DNA of 64,000 nucleotides from Marinobacter sp. X15-166B (GTDB lineage Bacteria; Pseudomonadota; Gammaproteobacteria; Pseudomonadales; Oleiphilaceae): contig NZ_MEIY01000001.1 of assembly GCF_001752365.1 (NCBI RefSeq), positions 1,796,735 to 1,860,734 of the forward strand, written 5' to 3'. This document shows positions 17,664 through 26,702 of the stretch, piece by piece (position 1 is the stretch's first letter; each line of letters starts with the position of its first letter). Both the position numbers and the translations under genes were made by a program. The notes under the pieces were generated by a model. It saw only the letters and a program-made list of their open reading frames with translations. It was not told the DNA's origin and searched no databases.

Positions 17664-19808
17664 GTGATAGCAGAGGTTACGGTTGACGGGCTCTCAAAGG
17701 AGCTGAGTACCTATCTGGACACGGCCCGCATCAATCAGGTGCGGAGGGCATACTATTATGCGGAACAGGCCCATCAGGGGCAGACCCGTCGCAGCGGCGA
17801 GCCGTATGTCACCCACCCTCTGGCTGTAGCCCACATACTGGCAGGTCTCAAGCTGGATCATCAGAGCCTGATGGCCGCCATGTTGCACGATGTTATCGAA
17901 GACACCGGCATCCCCAAGGACGCGCTGGAAGAGCAGTTCGGTGAAGCGGTTGCCGAACTGGTGGACGGGGTCAGCAAGTTGACGCAAATTGAATTTCGCA
18001 CCCGTGCCGAAGCTCAGGCTGAGAATTTCCAGAAAATGGCGCTGGCCATGTCCCGGGACATCCGGGTGATCCTCGTCAAACTGGCCGACCGGCTCCACAA
18101 TATGCGCACCCTGGGGCACATGCCCTATGCCAAGCGCCTCCGCATTGCCACTGAAACTCTGGATATCTACGCGCCTATCGCCAATCGCTTGGGTATGCAT
18201 GCGATCCGGACCGAGCTGGAAGACCTGAGTTTTTCTGCCATTCACCCGATGCGCTCCCGCTTTATATCCAAAGCGGTGTCCAAACTGCGGGGCAGCCATC
18301 AGGAAATCATTGCCGAGATTCGCAGCAAACTGGAGGAGAAGCTGGCGGAACGGGGGTTGCCGGGGCGGATCTTCGGGCGCGAGAAGCACCTGAACAGCAT
18401 CTACAAAAAAATGAAACTTAAACAGAAGTCGTTCCATGAAATCATGGACGTCTACGCGTTCCGCATCATCACCGACAGCGAGGACGACTGTTACCGGATT
18501 CTGGGTGCGGTGCACAGCCTGTACAAGCCGCTACCCGGGCGTTTCAAAGATTATATCGCCATGCCCAAAGCCAACGGCTACCAGTCGTTGCACACCACCT
18601 TGTTTGGCATGCACGTCAATATCGAGATCCAGATCCGCACCGAAGAAATGGAGCACATTGCCAACAATGGCATTGCGGCCCACTGGTTGTATAAAAACGA
18701 TCAGCCCGATGTCAGCAGTGTCAACCAGAAACGGGTGGACCGCTGGGTGAAAGGCTTGATGGAAATGCGTGAGCGAGCGGATGACTCGCTGGAATTTATC
18801 ACTCACGTAAAAGAAGATCTGTTCCCCGACGAGGTGTATGTGTTTACGCCCCGTGGAAAAATTATGGAGTTGCCCCGGGGAGCGACCCCGGTGGATTTTG
18901 CCTACGCGATCCATACCGATATAGGGAATGCCTGTGTGGCCTGTCGCATCAACCGTAACCTCGCCTCGCTGAGTCAGCCACTGCAAAGCGGGCAGACGGT
19001 GGAGATTATTACTGCACCGGGGGCCCGGCCCAGCGCCGCCTGGCTGGGTTTTGTGGTCACGGGTAAGGCCACCAGCAGCATCCGTCATGCACTGAAACAC
19101 CAGAAACGCACGGAGTCCTGCGAGCTGGGCCGGACACTCCTGAATCGCTCGCTGAAACAATTGGGCTACACGTACGCCGATCTGGGCGAGCAGCAGATCG
19201 CCGCGGTGCTCAAGCACAACCAGATGACGAGTCTGGACGATCTGCTCAGCGACATCGGCCTGGGCAACCGGATGGCCTATCTGGTGGCAAGGCAGCTGGT
19301 GAGTGGCGTGGGCGGTGAGGGCGATGAGCACCCCGTGGCGCTCAAATCCGACAGTGCGGACAAAGACGTGATCACCATCCAGGGCACGGAAGGCCTGCTG
19401 GTGCGCTTTGCCAGTTGCTGCAAACCCATACCGGGGGACGCGGTGGTCGGGGTGATGGATTCCGGTAATGGCATGGTCATTCATTCCGATACTTGTCCGC
19501 GATTGCCGAACATCGACAAGCATGCCGAGCGCGTGACCCACCTCACCTGGGCCAAAGACATTACCGACGAATTTGCGGTAGAGTTGCGGGTCGAGCTGGA
19601 ACGCCAGCGCGGGGCGATTGCGGAAATTGCCAAAGCGGTCGCTTTTGCCGAAGGTAACATCGCCCGCATCAACGTGGAAGAGCAGAACGCGCGTATGGGC
19701 GTGGTCAGTCTGGAAGTGCATGTGCAAGGGCGCAAGCACCTGGCGCGGGTGATGCGCCGGGTGAAGCATGTTCGGGCGGTTACGCACATCAGTCGCGTCC
19801 GCTATTAA
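17664..19808 (+). CDS. spoT: Bifunctional (p)ppGpp synthetase/hydrolase SpoT
   Basis: Makes and degrades the alarmone (p)ppGpp. The HD hydrolase domain has HPLAVAHILA and LHDVIEDT, so hydrolase residues are present. The synthetase domain has GREKHLNSIYKKMK and RFKDYIAMPKANGYQSLHT. These are followed by TGS (DEVYVFTPRGKIMELPRGATPVDFAYAIHT) and a C-terminal ACT domain. The GTG at 17664 is chosen for the ideal GGAGG 4 nt upstream, giving 714 residues (E. coli 702); an upstream GTG directly after the terminator T-run is less likely. An intrinsic terminator lies just upstream, so its promoter or read-through control is unusual. Confidence 0.96.
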   Translation: MIAEVTVDGLSKELSTYLDTARINQVRRAYYYAEQAHQGQTRRSGEPYVTHPLAVAHILAGLKLDHQSLMAAMLHDVIEDTGIPKDALEEQFGEAVAELVDGVSKLTQIEFRTRAEAQAENFQKMALAMSRDIRVILVKLADRLHNMRTLGHMPYAKRLRIATETLDIYAPIANRLGMHAIRTELEDLSFSAIHPMRSRFISKAVSKLRGSHQEIIAEIRSKLEEKLAERGLPGRIFGREKHLNSIYKKMKLKQKSFHEIMDVYAFRIITDSEDDCYRILGAVHSLYKPLPGRFKDYIAMPKANGYQSLHTTLFGMHVNIEIQIRTEEMEHIANNGIAAHWLYKNDQPDVSSVNQKRVDRWVKGLMEMRERADDSLEFITHVKEDLFPDEVYVFTPRGKIMELPRGATPVDFAYAIHTDIGNACVACRINRNLASLSQPLQSGQTVEIITAPGARPSAAWLGFVVTGKATSSIRHALKHQKRTESCELGRTLLNRSLKQLGYTYADLGEQQIAAVLKHNQMTSLDDLLSDIGLGNRMAYLVARQLVSGVGGEGDEHPVALKSDSADKDVITIQGTEGLLVRFASCCKPIPGDAVVGVMDSGNGMVIHSDTCPRLPNIDKHAERVTHLTWAKDITDEFAVELRVELERQRGAIAEIAKAVAFAEGNIARINVEEQNARMGVVSLEVHVQGRKHLARVMRRVKHVRAVTHISRVRY

Positions 19809-19859
19809 GCAGGGCTGGGAAGTCGCAGCCTGATTTCAGAACGACAAGGACAGAAAAAT

Positions 19860-20246
19860 ATGGCAAACAAATCAGTTATCACAACGGACAAGGCGCCCGC
19901 GGCGATTGGTACCTACTCGCAGGCGGTGAAAGTCGGAGACACCGTGTATCTGTCGGGGCAGCTCCCGCTGGTGGCCGAAACCATGGAGATTGTCGGTGGT
20001 GATTTTGCCGCCCAGACGCGGCAGGTATTTGAAAACCTGAAAGCAGTGTGTGAAGCAGCGGGCGGCGGCCTGGACGACATCGTCAAGCTGAATATCTACA
20101 TGACCGACCTCAGCAACTTTGCCACGGTCAATGAGGTCATGGCGACCTACTTCCATCAGCCATACCCGGCGCGTGCGGCCATAGGCGTGGCCGCCCTGCC
20201 GAAAGACGTGCCGGTAGAAATGGAAGCGGTGATGGTACTGAGTTAA
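19860..20246 (+). CDS. ridA: RidA family enamine/imine deaminase
   Basis: Trimeric deaminase that removes reactive 2-aminoacrylate-type intermediates from PLP enzymes. The product is 128 residues, with the conserved [25 protein letters not shown], the catalytic-site region [24 protein letters not shown] and its key Arg. AAGGACAG is the ribosome site. It follows spoT by 51 nt, as in many gammaproteobacteria. Its last 4 nt overlap the convergent epimerase-like gene. Confidence 0.95.
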   Translation: MANKSVITTDKAPAAIGTYSQAVKVGDTVYLSGQLPLVAETMEIVGGDFAAQTRQVFENLKAVCEAAGGGLDDIVKLNIYMTDLSNFATVNEVMATYFHQPYPARAAIGVAALPKDVPVEMEAVMVLS

Positions 20247-21103
20247 CCGATCAGCGGGGCGTATCCGCTGCGGAAGTCCGGATACCGGAAATCAAACCCG
20301 CTGGCCAGCAGCCGCTGGTTGGAGCACCGTTTGCTGCCCGCCCGACCGCCTCGTCGTGCGTCGGGCAGGGCCTCGGCACAGGGTGTCTGTTGGCGCACCC
20401 AGGCGACCACTTCATCGAGCCTCACCGGCTCACAATCACTGACGATGTAACAGGAATCCAGCGCTGCGCCGGTCAGGGCCCGGTGGGTCAGGTGCACTGC
20501 GGCGGCCACCGCGTCTTCCTCATGAATGCGGTTACTGAACGGAGCCGGCGCCACCGGGGCCAAACGGCCGGCCTTCACCTCCTCCACAAACCGTAGCCGG
20601 CCGGGCCCGTAAATACCGCTGTAACGGATGATTGTGGCCGGGTGACCGCTGCCCAGGGCCAGTTGTTCGCCGGCCAGAATGTGCTGGCCGCTGTAACGAT
20701 CCGGTTCTGTCGGACTGGATTCATCTACCCAACTGTCGTCATCCTGTGCGTAAACACTGGTACTGCTGATGAAAAACAACCGCTTCAGAGAATGACCCTT
20801 GAGTACATCCAGCAGGTTGGCGAGGCCATCCACATAGGCGTTGCGATACCCTTGTTCGTCATAACTTGACGGTGTCAGGCAATAGACCACCGCATCCAGA
20901 TGGGGGGGCAGTTGTCCAAACAGGGTGCTCGGTTGATACAGGTCGGCGCCGATACCGGTTACCCCCGCAGGAACCTTATCGGCGTTACGACGCAGCCCGA
21001 ATACGCGGGCACTGTCTGTGAGTGCGCTGGCGATTCGACCGCCCAATTTGCCGCAGCCGGCAACAAGAATGTGCGCGCGCTCCATGTCCGGGGAGATTGC
21101 CAT
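20243..21103 (-). CDS. NAD(P)-binding epimerase-like protein
   Basis: Short-chain dehydrogenase/epimerase-fold protein of about 286 residues. The nucleotide-binding motif is [18 protein letters not shown] (GxGxxG variant GCGKLG), and [11 protein letters not shown]...[12 protein letters not shown] resembles the Ser/Tyr active-site region, although the usual YxxxK is not clear. It resembles E. coli YeeZ. The substrate is unknown. The ATG at 21103 (AAGGA 12 nt upstream) is preferred to a TTG four codons earlier. It overlaps ridA by 4 nt tail to tail and is divergent from oxyR. Confidence 0.8.
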   Translation of the reverse strand: MAISPDMERAHILVAGCGKLGGRIASALTDSARVFGLRRNADKVPAGVTGIGADLYQPSTLFGQLPPHLDAVVYCLTPSSYDEQGYRNAYVDGLANLLDVLKGHSLKRLFFISSTSVYAQDDDSWVDESSPTEPDRYSGQHILAGEQLALGSGHPATIIRYSGIYGPGRLRFVEEVKAGRLAPVAPAPFSNRIHEEDAVAAAVHLTHRALTGAALDSCYIVSDCEPVRLDEVVAWVRQQTPCAEALPDARRGGRAGSKRCSNQRLLASGFDFRYPDFRSGYAPLIG

Positions 21104-21166
21104 AGTCTGCTTCAATCCTTATGCTTAAACTCATAAATTAGTGACCCCTATTCACCGGAGTGCACG

Positions 21167-22129
21167 ATGACCCTTACCGAGCTGCGGTACGTGGTAACCC
21201 TGGCCAAGGAAAAACACTTTGGCCGGGCCGCCGAACGCTGTCATGTCAGTCAGCCAACCTTGAGTGTAGCGGTTAAAAAACTTGAAGACGAGCTGGACGT
21301 ATTGCTGTTCGAACGCAGCAAAAGCCGCATCCGGGTCACCGAGGCGGGGGAGCGCATCATTGCGCAGGCCCAGCGGGTGCTCGATCAGGTCGGGGTTATC
21401 CGGGATTTGGCCCAAGATGGCAAAAACCAGCTCAACTCGCCGGTAAAGGTGGGGGCCATTTACACCATCGGCCCTTATCTGTTTCCCCACCTGCTCCCCG
21501 AGCTGCGCCGGGTGGCGGTGGATATGCCCCTGTACATCGAGGAAAACTATACCGCCACCTTGCGCCAGAAACTCCGCCAGGCCGAACTGGACGCCATCAT
21601 TATTGCGTTACCCTTTGATGAGCCGGAGGTGGTCACGCTGCCGCTGTACGATGAGCCCTTTGTGGTGCTGTTGCCCGCGGGCCACCCGCTCACGGCACAG
21701 CAAGCGCTCACTGCGGAGCAGTTGGCCACCGAGCAGTTGCTGCTGCTGGGGCCGGGACACTGTTTTCGAGATCAGGTGCTGGACGCCTGCCCGCCGCTGG
21801 TGGAGGCCATGACCCGCAAAGCGGATGCGGAGGACGCACCGTCTCTGGTGACCGAGGGCAGTTCGCTGGAAACCATCCGGCATATGGTCGCGTCCGGGTT
21901 GGGAATTACGGTGCTGCCCCTGTCGGCAGCTACCGCCATGCAATACCAGAAAAACCTGCTGGAAGTGCGACCGTTTGTGGCCCCCGTGCCCTTCCGTACG
22001 GTGGCACTGGCGTGGCGGGTGACCTTTCCGCGGCCGCAGGCGATTGATGTCCTGTCGCTGGCCGCCAGTCAGTGCCGGGTCATTGAAAAGGCCAGTCACG
22101 ATACACCGGTCACCAGCGCCGGGGCCTGA
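21167..22129 (+). CDS. oxyR: Hydrogen peroxide-sensing regulator OxyR
   Basis: LysR-type activator of catalase, peroxiredoxin and related genes. The N-terminal winged helix is MTLTELRYVVTLAKEKHFGRAAERCHVSQPTLS. The redox pair is conserved at Cys199 (GPGHCFRDQ) and Cys208 (LDACPP), matching E. coli numbering, so peroxide sensing by disulfide formation is expected. The product is 320 residues. recG follows after 6 nt, the oxyR-recG arrangement known from Pseudomonas. Confidence 0.96.
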   Translation: MTLTELRYVVTLAKEKHFGRAAERCHVSQPTLSVAVKKLEDELDVLLFERSKSRIRVTEAGERIIAQAQRVLDQVGVIRDLAQDGKNQLNSPVKVGAIYTIGPYLFPHLLPELRRVAVDMPLYIEENYTATLRQKLRQAELDAIIIALPFDEPEVVTLPLYDEPFVVLLPAGHPLTAQQALTAEQLATEQLLLLGPGHCFRDQVLDACPPLVEAMTRKADAEDAPSLVTEGSSLETIRHMVASGLGITVLPLSAATAMQYQKNLLEVRPFVAPVPFRTVALAWRVTFPRPQAIDVLSLAASQCRVIEKASHDTPVTSAGA

Positions 22130-22135
22130 TGCCGT

Positions 22136-24211
22136 ATGCCATCACTGGATGAAATCGATGTGACGGTGCTGAAGGGGGTGGGGGCCGTGTTGGCGGGCAC
22201 CCTCGCCAAGCTGGGCATCCATACCCTGCAGGACCTGCTGTTTCATTTGCCTTACCGGTATGAAGACCGCACCCGGGTGATTCCGCTGGGCAGTTTGCGG
22301 GTGGGCGATACCGCCGTGATCGAGGGTGAGATCGTGAAAACCGATCTGGTCATGGGGCGGCGTCGAAGTCTGCAGGTCACGGTGCGCGATGCCAGCGGTT
22401 TTCTGGTGCTGCGTTTTTTCCATTTCAATGCGGCGCAGAAAGCGCAGCTCGCCCCTGGCCAGCGGGTACGCTGTTATGGCGAGGTTCGCCCGGGGCGCTC
22501 AGGCTATGAGTTCTACCACCCGGAGTACCAGGTTAATCCGGAGCCTATGCCGGCCCAGGGCACCGCGACCCTTACCCCGATCTACCCGTTGACGGAAGGC
22601 ATCCAGCAACCCCGGGTGCGCAGTTTGTGCCGGCAGGCGCTCAGCTATTTGCAGCGCTACCGGATACGGGAGCTGTTGCCGGAAACCGTACTTCGGGATC
22701 TGCAGTTGCCGGACATCACCGCGGCCGTCGCACTGGTGCATGCGCCCCCGGCCGAGGCCCCGGTGCATTTACTGATGGCCGGGCAACATCCGGCCCAGCA
22801 GCGCCTGGTGATGGAGGAATTGCTGGCGCATCAGCTCAGTCTGTTGCAGGTGCGTCAGCAGATTCAAGCGAAAGCCGCTCTGCCGTTGTTGCCGCAAGGC
22901 ACGCTGGTGGAGCGGTTTCTGGACACCCTGCCATTTCGGTTAACCCAGGCCCAGCAACGGGTCAGCCGAGAAATCCGCCAGGATCTGAGTCAACCGCTGC
23001 CGATGCTGAGGCTGGTGCAGGGCGACGTGGGCTCCGGGAAAACCGTCGTGGCCGCGCTTGCCGCGCTACAGGCCATCGCCGCCGGCGCTCAGGTGGCGCT
23101 GATGGCGCCCACCGAAATCCTGGCCGAACAGCATTTCGACAATTTCAGGCAATGGCTGGAGCCCCTCGGTCTGGAACTCGCCTGGTTGTCCGGCAAGATC
23201 AAAGGCAAGTCCCGGGCGACTACCCTGGCGCGGATCGGCAGTGGTCAGGCGGCGATCACCATCGGCACCCATGCCCTGTTCCAGGACGACGTGGTGTTCA
23301 GCCGACTGGCGCTGGTGATCGTCGATGAGCAGCACCGCTTCGGGGTGCATCAGCGCCTGGCGCTGCGCGAAAAAGGCGTCGCGGCGAGCGCAGCACCCCA
23401 TCAGCTGATCATGACGGCCACCCCCATTCCCCGAACGCTGGCCATGAGCGCCTATGCGGATCTCGATACGTCGCTGATCGACGAATTGCCGCCGGGACGG
23501 CAGCCGGTTGAAACCATTGTGGTTCCGGACAGCCGTCGCGATGAAATCATTGACCGGGTGTCAACCGCCTGTCTGAGTGGCCGGCAGGCGTATTGGGTCT
23601 GCACCCTGATTGAGGAATCAGAAGTGCTTGAGTCTCAGGCCGCAGAAGCCACGGCGGAGGTTCTGCGCGAACAATTGCCACAGCTGAACGTCGGGCTGAT
23701 CCATGGGCGTCTCAAAGCCGATGAAAAAGCGGCGATCATGGCGTCCTTTAAAGCGGGCGAGCTGGATTTGCTGGTAGCCACTACCGTGATCGAGGTGGGG
23801 GTGGATGTGCCCAACGCCTCGCTGATCATCATCGAAAATCCGGAACGGCTGGGCTTGGCCCAGCTGCACCAGTTGCGGGGCCGGGTGGGGCGTGGCGCAG
23901 AGGCGAGTTTTTGTGTGTTGATGTACCACCCGCCCCTGTCCCACAATGGTAAAGCTCGCTTGCAGGTATTACGGGACAGTCAGGACGGTTTTGTCATCGC
24001 CGAAAAAGACCTGGAAATCCGCGGGCCGGGGGAGGTACTGGGAACCCGGCAGACCGGGCTGATGCAATTCCGGCTGGTGGATTTTGAGCGGGACAAAGGC
24101 TGGATTGAGCCGGTGCGTGAACTCGCGCCCCGAATAATGGAACACCCGGAGCGGGTGACAGGGTTGATCAACCGCTGGCTGGGTGAAAAGATTCGCTATG
24201 GTGACGTGTGA
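22136..24211 (+). CDS. recG: ATP-dependent DNA helicase RecG
   Basis: Branch-migration helicase that processes stalled forks and recombination intermediates. The N-terminal wedge/OB domain contains the loops that hold the junction. The superfamily 2 motor has Walker A GDVGSGKTVVA, the box VIVDEQHRFGVHQR, TATPIPRTLAMS and LRGRVGRG. The 691 residues cover the family (E. coli 693). The stop of oxyR lies 6 nt upstream, so the two genes share a transcript. Confidence 0.97.
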   Translation: MPSLDEIDVTVLKGVGAVLAGTLAKLGIHTLQDLLFHLPYRYEDRTRVIPLGSLRVGDTAVIEGEIVKTDLVMGRRRSLQVTVRDASGFLVLRFFHFNAAQKAQLAPGQRVRCYGEVRPGRSGYEFYHPEYQVNPEPMPAQGTATLTPIYPLTEGIQQPRVRSLCRQALSYLQRYRIRELLPETVLRDLQLPDITAAVALVHAPPAEAPVHLLMAGQHPAQQRLVMEELLAHQLSLLQVRQQIQAKAALPLLPQGTLVERFLDTLPFRLTQAQQRVSREIRQDLSQPLPMLRLVQGDVGSGKTVVAALAALQAIAAGAQVALMAPTEILAEQHFDNFRQWLEPLGLELAWLSGKIKGKSRATTLARIGSGQAAITIGTHALFQDDVVFSRLALVIVDEQHRFGVHQRLALREKGVAASAAPHQLIMTATPIPRTLAMSAYADLDTSLIDELPPGRQPVETIVVPDSRRDEIIDRVSTACLSGRQAYWVCTLIEESEVLESQAAEATAEVLREQLPQLNVGLIHGRLKADEKAAIMASFKAGELDLLVATTVIEVGVDVPNASLIIIENPERLGLAQLHQLRGRVGRGAEASFCVLMYHPPLSHNGKARLQVLRDSQDGFVIAEKDLEIRGPGEVLGTRQTGLMQFRLVDFERDKGWIEPVRELAPRIMEHPERVTGLINRWLGEKIRYGDV

Positions 24212-24251
24212 GTCAGCGCTCACGCCAGGACCAACAGTAGAAGGAAAGACT

Positions 24252-25628
24252 ATGGAACTGCCGGCCGTTGTTCGCGGGTTGTCGGGCGAGACAGCTGTGA
24301 AGCTCGTGGGGCGTGAGGAGGCGGGCCGTGCAGCGGGCTGCATGTTACGCACGGTGTTGTTACGGGATCAGCAGGGCGTGGTGCAGGCCATAACCCGCCA
24401 CCAGGACATACTCGATATCGCGGCACTGAATGAGCGTCTGCAGCGCCACCTGCGGCCCATGCCGGCTGCCGATGTGACGCGCCTGTGCCAGCAGGCCGGG
24501 CTTGCGGAGCTGGCGGCGCTGCCCGGCATCATCAACCTGCCGGTGGTGATCGATAGCGCGGTGGGTGGGCTGCCGGGGGTGGCGGTGGAATTGCAGAGTT
24601 GCGGGCAGGTGATGCTGTTGCCCTGCGCGCATTTCAACGATCTGGCCGCTGGCGCGGACCGCGAAACCTTTGCCGTACCGGTGGAGAGCGTCCCCGGCGA
24701 CCACGGACACAGCCCCGAAGACGACGCCGCCCAGTTACACGCGACCTTGAAACGCTTTACCTTGTTGCGCATCCGCCAGCGTCTTGACGATACTTTGGAA
24801 TTACCGCCATTGCCGGAAACGGCGCAACGAATCATTCAGCTGCGGGTGAGTCCCAATGCCGTGCTGGGAGATCTGACCGCCATTGTAGAGAGTGACCCCA
24901 GTCTGGCGGCCCAGGTGGTCAGTTGGGCGTCGTCGTCTTTCTATGCTGCGGGAAGCCAGATTCATTCCGTCAAGGATGCGGTGGCCCGGGTATTGGGTTT
25001 TGATCTGGTCATGAATCTGGCCATGGGGCTGGCGCTGGGGCGCGCGCTCAATCAGCCGGATGATCATCCCGAAGGCCACCTCGGTTATTGGAAGCAAGCC
25101 ATCTGGCAGGCTCAGGCGGCGGCCACACTGACCCGCCTGATGCCAGCTGGAAAGCGCCCGGCGGAGGGCCTGGCGTACCTGACGGGGCTGTTGCACAACT
25201 TTGGTTACCTGGTGCTGGCCCATGTGTTTCCTCCTCATTTCAAATTGCTGTGCCGCGGGTTTGAGGTGAACGCACACCTGGATACCGCTGTGCTGGAGCG
25301 GCACTTTCTGGGTATTACCCGGGAATCTGTTGCCAGTCAGCTGATGGCGAACTGGGGTATGCCCGATGAAATTACCCAGGCCATACGGCACCAGAAAAAC
25401 CCCCGTTACCAGGGCGAACACTCGGTGTACGCCCGATTGCTCTGGCTGGGCAGACAGTTGCTGATTGCACGCGGCGTTGCGCTGGGGCCGGCAGAGGTTG
25501 TCCCGGACGCCTGTTATGAGGAATTGGGGCTGGACAAAACAGCGGTTGCGGCTCAGTTTGATGAGTTGATAAACCGCCAGGACAGCGTCATGGCCATGGC
25601 GGGTCTGGCGAACGGGCTCCCGGTCTAA
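24252..25628 (+). CDS. Aminoacyl-tRNA deacylase-like and HDOD domain protein
   Basis: Two-domain protein of 458 residues. The first 150 residues resemble the YbaK/ProX aminoacyl-tRNA deacylase fold (LPGIINLPVVIDSAVGG, VMLLPCAHFNDLAAG). Residues about 180-380 form an HDOD domain (LPPLPETAQRIIQLRVSPNAVLGDLTAIVESDPSLAAQVVSWASS, HSVKDAVARVLGFDLVMNLAMGLALG), a signalling relative of HD hydrolases that usually lacks the metal site. The start at 24252 has AAGGAAAG upstream. A similar gene follows recG in Pseudomonas. Its role is unknown; RNA or stress signalling is inference. It overlaps the next gene by 4 nt tail to tail. Confidence 0.82.
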   Translation: MELPAVVRGLSGETAVKLVGREEAGRAAGCMLRTVLLRDQQGVVQAITRHQDILDIAALNERLQRHLRPMPAADVTRLCQQAGLAELAALPGIINLPVVIDSAVGGLPGVAVELQSCGQVMLLPCAHFNDLAAGADRETFAVPVESVPGDHGHSPEDDAAQLHATLKRFTLLRIRQRLDDTLELPPLPETAQRIIQLRVSPNAVLGDLTAIVESDPSLAAQVVSWASSSFYAAGSQIHSVKDAVARVLGFDLVMNLAMGLALGRALNQPDDHPEGHLGYWKQAIWQAQAAATLTRLMPAGKRPAEGLAYLTGLLHNFGYLVLAHVFPPHFKLLCRGFEVNAHLDTAVLERHFLGITRESVASQLMANWGMPDEITQAIRHQKNPRYQGEHSVYARLLWLGRQLLIARGVALGPAEVVPDACYEELGLDKTAVAAQFDELINRQDSVMAMAGLANGLPV

Positions 25629-26080
25629 AAGGAGTGCTGTCGCAGAGCGGTGGCACCGCGGCGAATGGCGTCGGCATGGCGGCCTTCGATCTCGAACCGC
25701 TCCTTGTCCATTTTGCGTACGAATCTGGGGTTGGTCTGCTGGCGTGCCTTATGGGTCGGCATGTGTTGCAGCAGGTCGCTGACTTCCAGAAACACCCGAT
25801 AGGGCTCCCGTTCCATCAGACTCGGCTCCAGATGGTCGAGCAGGCCTTTGATGCGGATGCAGGCCTCCGAGTATTCCACCTGATCCTGTTCAATCGCCAT
25901 GGCGATAATCCGCACACTCTCGATCATGCTGGCGCGGCGTTGCTCGGTAAAGGTTGCGGTCTTTTGTGCGGCGGTTTTGCTGCGCCGGATGCGGCCTGAC
26001 TGTTTGCGGATAAACAGGGTCAGGAACACACTTGCTGCGACGCCGGCGATTATCAGCGCCCATTGAAGCCAGACAGGCAT
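25625..26080 (-). CDS. DUF2489 domain membrane-anchored protein
   Basis: Product of 151 residues. One N-terminal transmembrane segment (WLQWALIIAGVAASVFLTLFI) is followed by a positively charged stretch (RKQSGRIRRSKTAAQK), so the body should face the cytoplasm. The soluble part, with SVRIIAMAIEQDQVEYSEACIRIKGLLDHLEP and FLEVSDLLQHMP, fits DUF2489. Function is unknown. It is convergent with the HDOD gene. Confidence 0.8.
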   Translation of the reverse strand: MPVWLQWALIIAGVAASVFLTLFIRKQSGRIRRSKTAAQKTATFTEQRRASMIESVRIIAMAIEQDQVEYSEACIRIKGLLDHLEPSLMEREPYRVFLEVSDLLQHMPTHKARQQTNPRFVRKMDKERFEIEGRHADAIRRGATALRQHSF

Positions 26081-26176
26081 GGGGGTGCTTCTCCTTAGCA
26101 GTGATTAAACACTGGTTGGTGTGACATGGTCAGGGTGGTCGTCATCGCCACCCGCCGGGGCAGGCAGCGGCTCGTG

Positions 26177-26416
26177 TCAGCTGCTGGACAGTACGGACAG
26201 CAAACGCTGGGTGGATTCCGCGATTTCACACCCCAGTGGGGTCAGGTAGCCTCCGTCGTTCTGGGTGATCAGGCCCTTCTGATGCAGCCGGGCGGCGGCG
26301 GCCACCAGCTCGGGGGCGGCACTGTGCTGATGAACCTTGATGCCCTCATGACCGGATGAGGATTCAAACAGGGCCAGCAGGTTGAGCTCATGAAGATGAT
26401 CAGCTGAAAAAGACAT
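26177..26416 (-). CDS. TIGR02647 family small protein
   Basis: Product of 79 residues with the family pattern LNLLALFESSSGHEGIKVHQHSA, LVAAAARLHQKGLITQNDGGYLTPLG, which resembles a compact winged-helix DNA-binding fold. I chose the ATG at 26416 because GAGGA lies about 7 nt upstream; an ATG five codons earlier has no ribosome site. Function is unknown. It lies downstream of the tRNA and rpoD in the same direction. Confidence 0.78.
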   Translation of the reverse strand: MSFSADHLHELNLLALFESSSGHEGIKVHQHSAAPELVAAAARLHQKGLITQNDGGYLTPLGCEIAESTQRLLSVLSSS

Positions 26417-26565
26417 GGCGTGTCCTCGCATGGAATTGTCAGAGCCAGAGTCTAGTTGTATACGATTGGCCGCTGTTCGACAAAGGAAATTTCGACGCAG
26501 ACGCGAATTGTCGCGCACCGGGAGTGCCCCGATTGGTGGTGGCGAGGTGTTGCAGGGAGAAAACA

Positions 26566-26642
26566 TGGTGGGCCCACCTGGACTCGAACCAGGGACCAAA
26601 GGATTATGAGTCCTCTGCTCTAACCAACTGAGCTATAGGCCC
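26566..26642 (-). tRNA. tRNA with CAT anticodon, probably tRNA-Ile2
   Basis: A 77-nt cloverleaf on the minus strand. Acceptor GGGCCTA pairs with TGGGCCC (one G-U), the D arm starts AGCTCAG, the anticodon loop is CTCATAA, the T arm is CCTGG-TTCGAGT-CCAGG, and the CCA end is encoded. The anticodon is CAT. The body (GACTCATAATCC, then TTGGTC) looks more like the lysidine-modified isoleucine tRNA that reads AUA than elongator methionine tRNA; this is a judgement by resemblance. It lies 61 nt downstream of rpoD. Confidence 0.88.
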
Positions 26643-26702
26643 TAAAACAAAGCGAGCGCCATTATACCCGTGAGGTGTGGCGCCCGCTAGTGCTGTGTGG
26701 AA

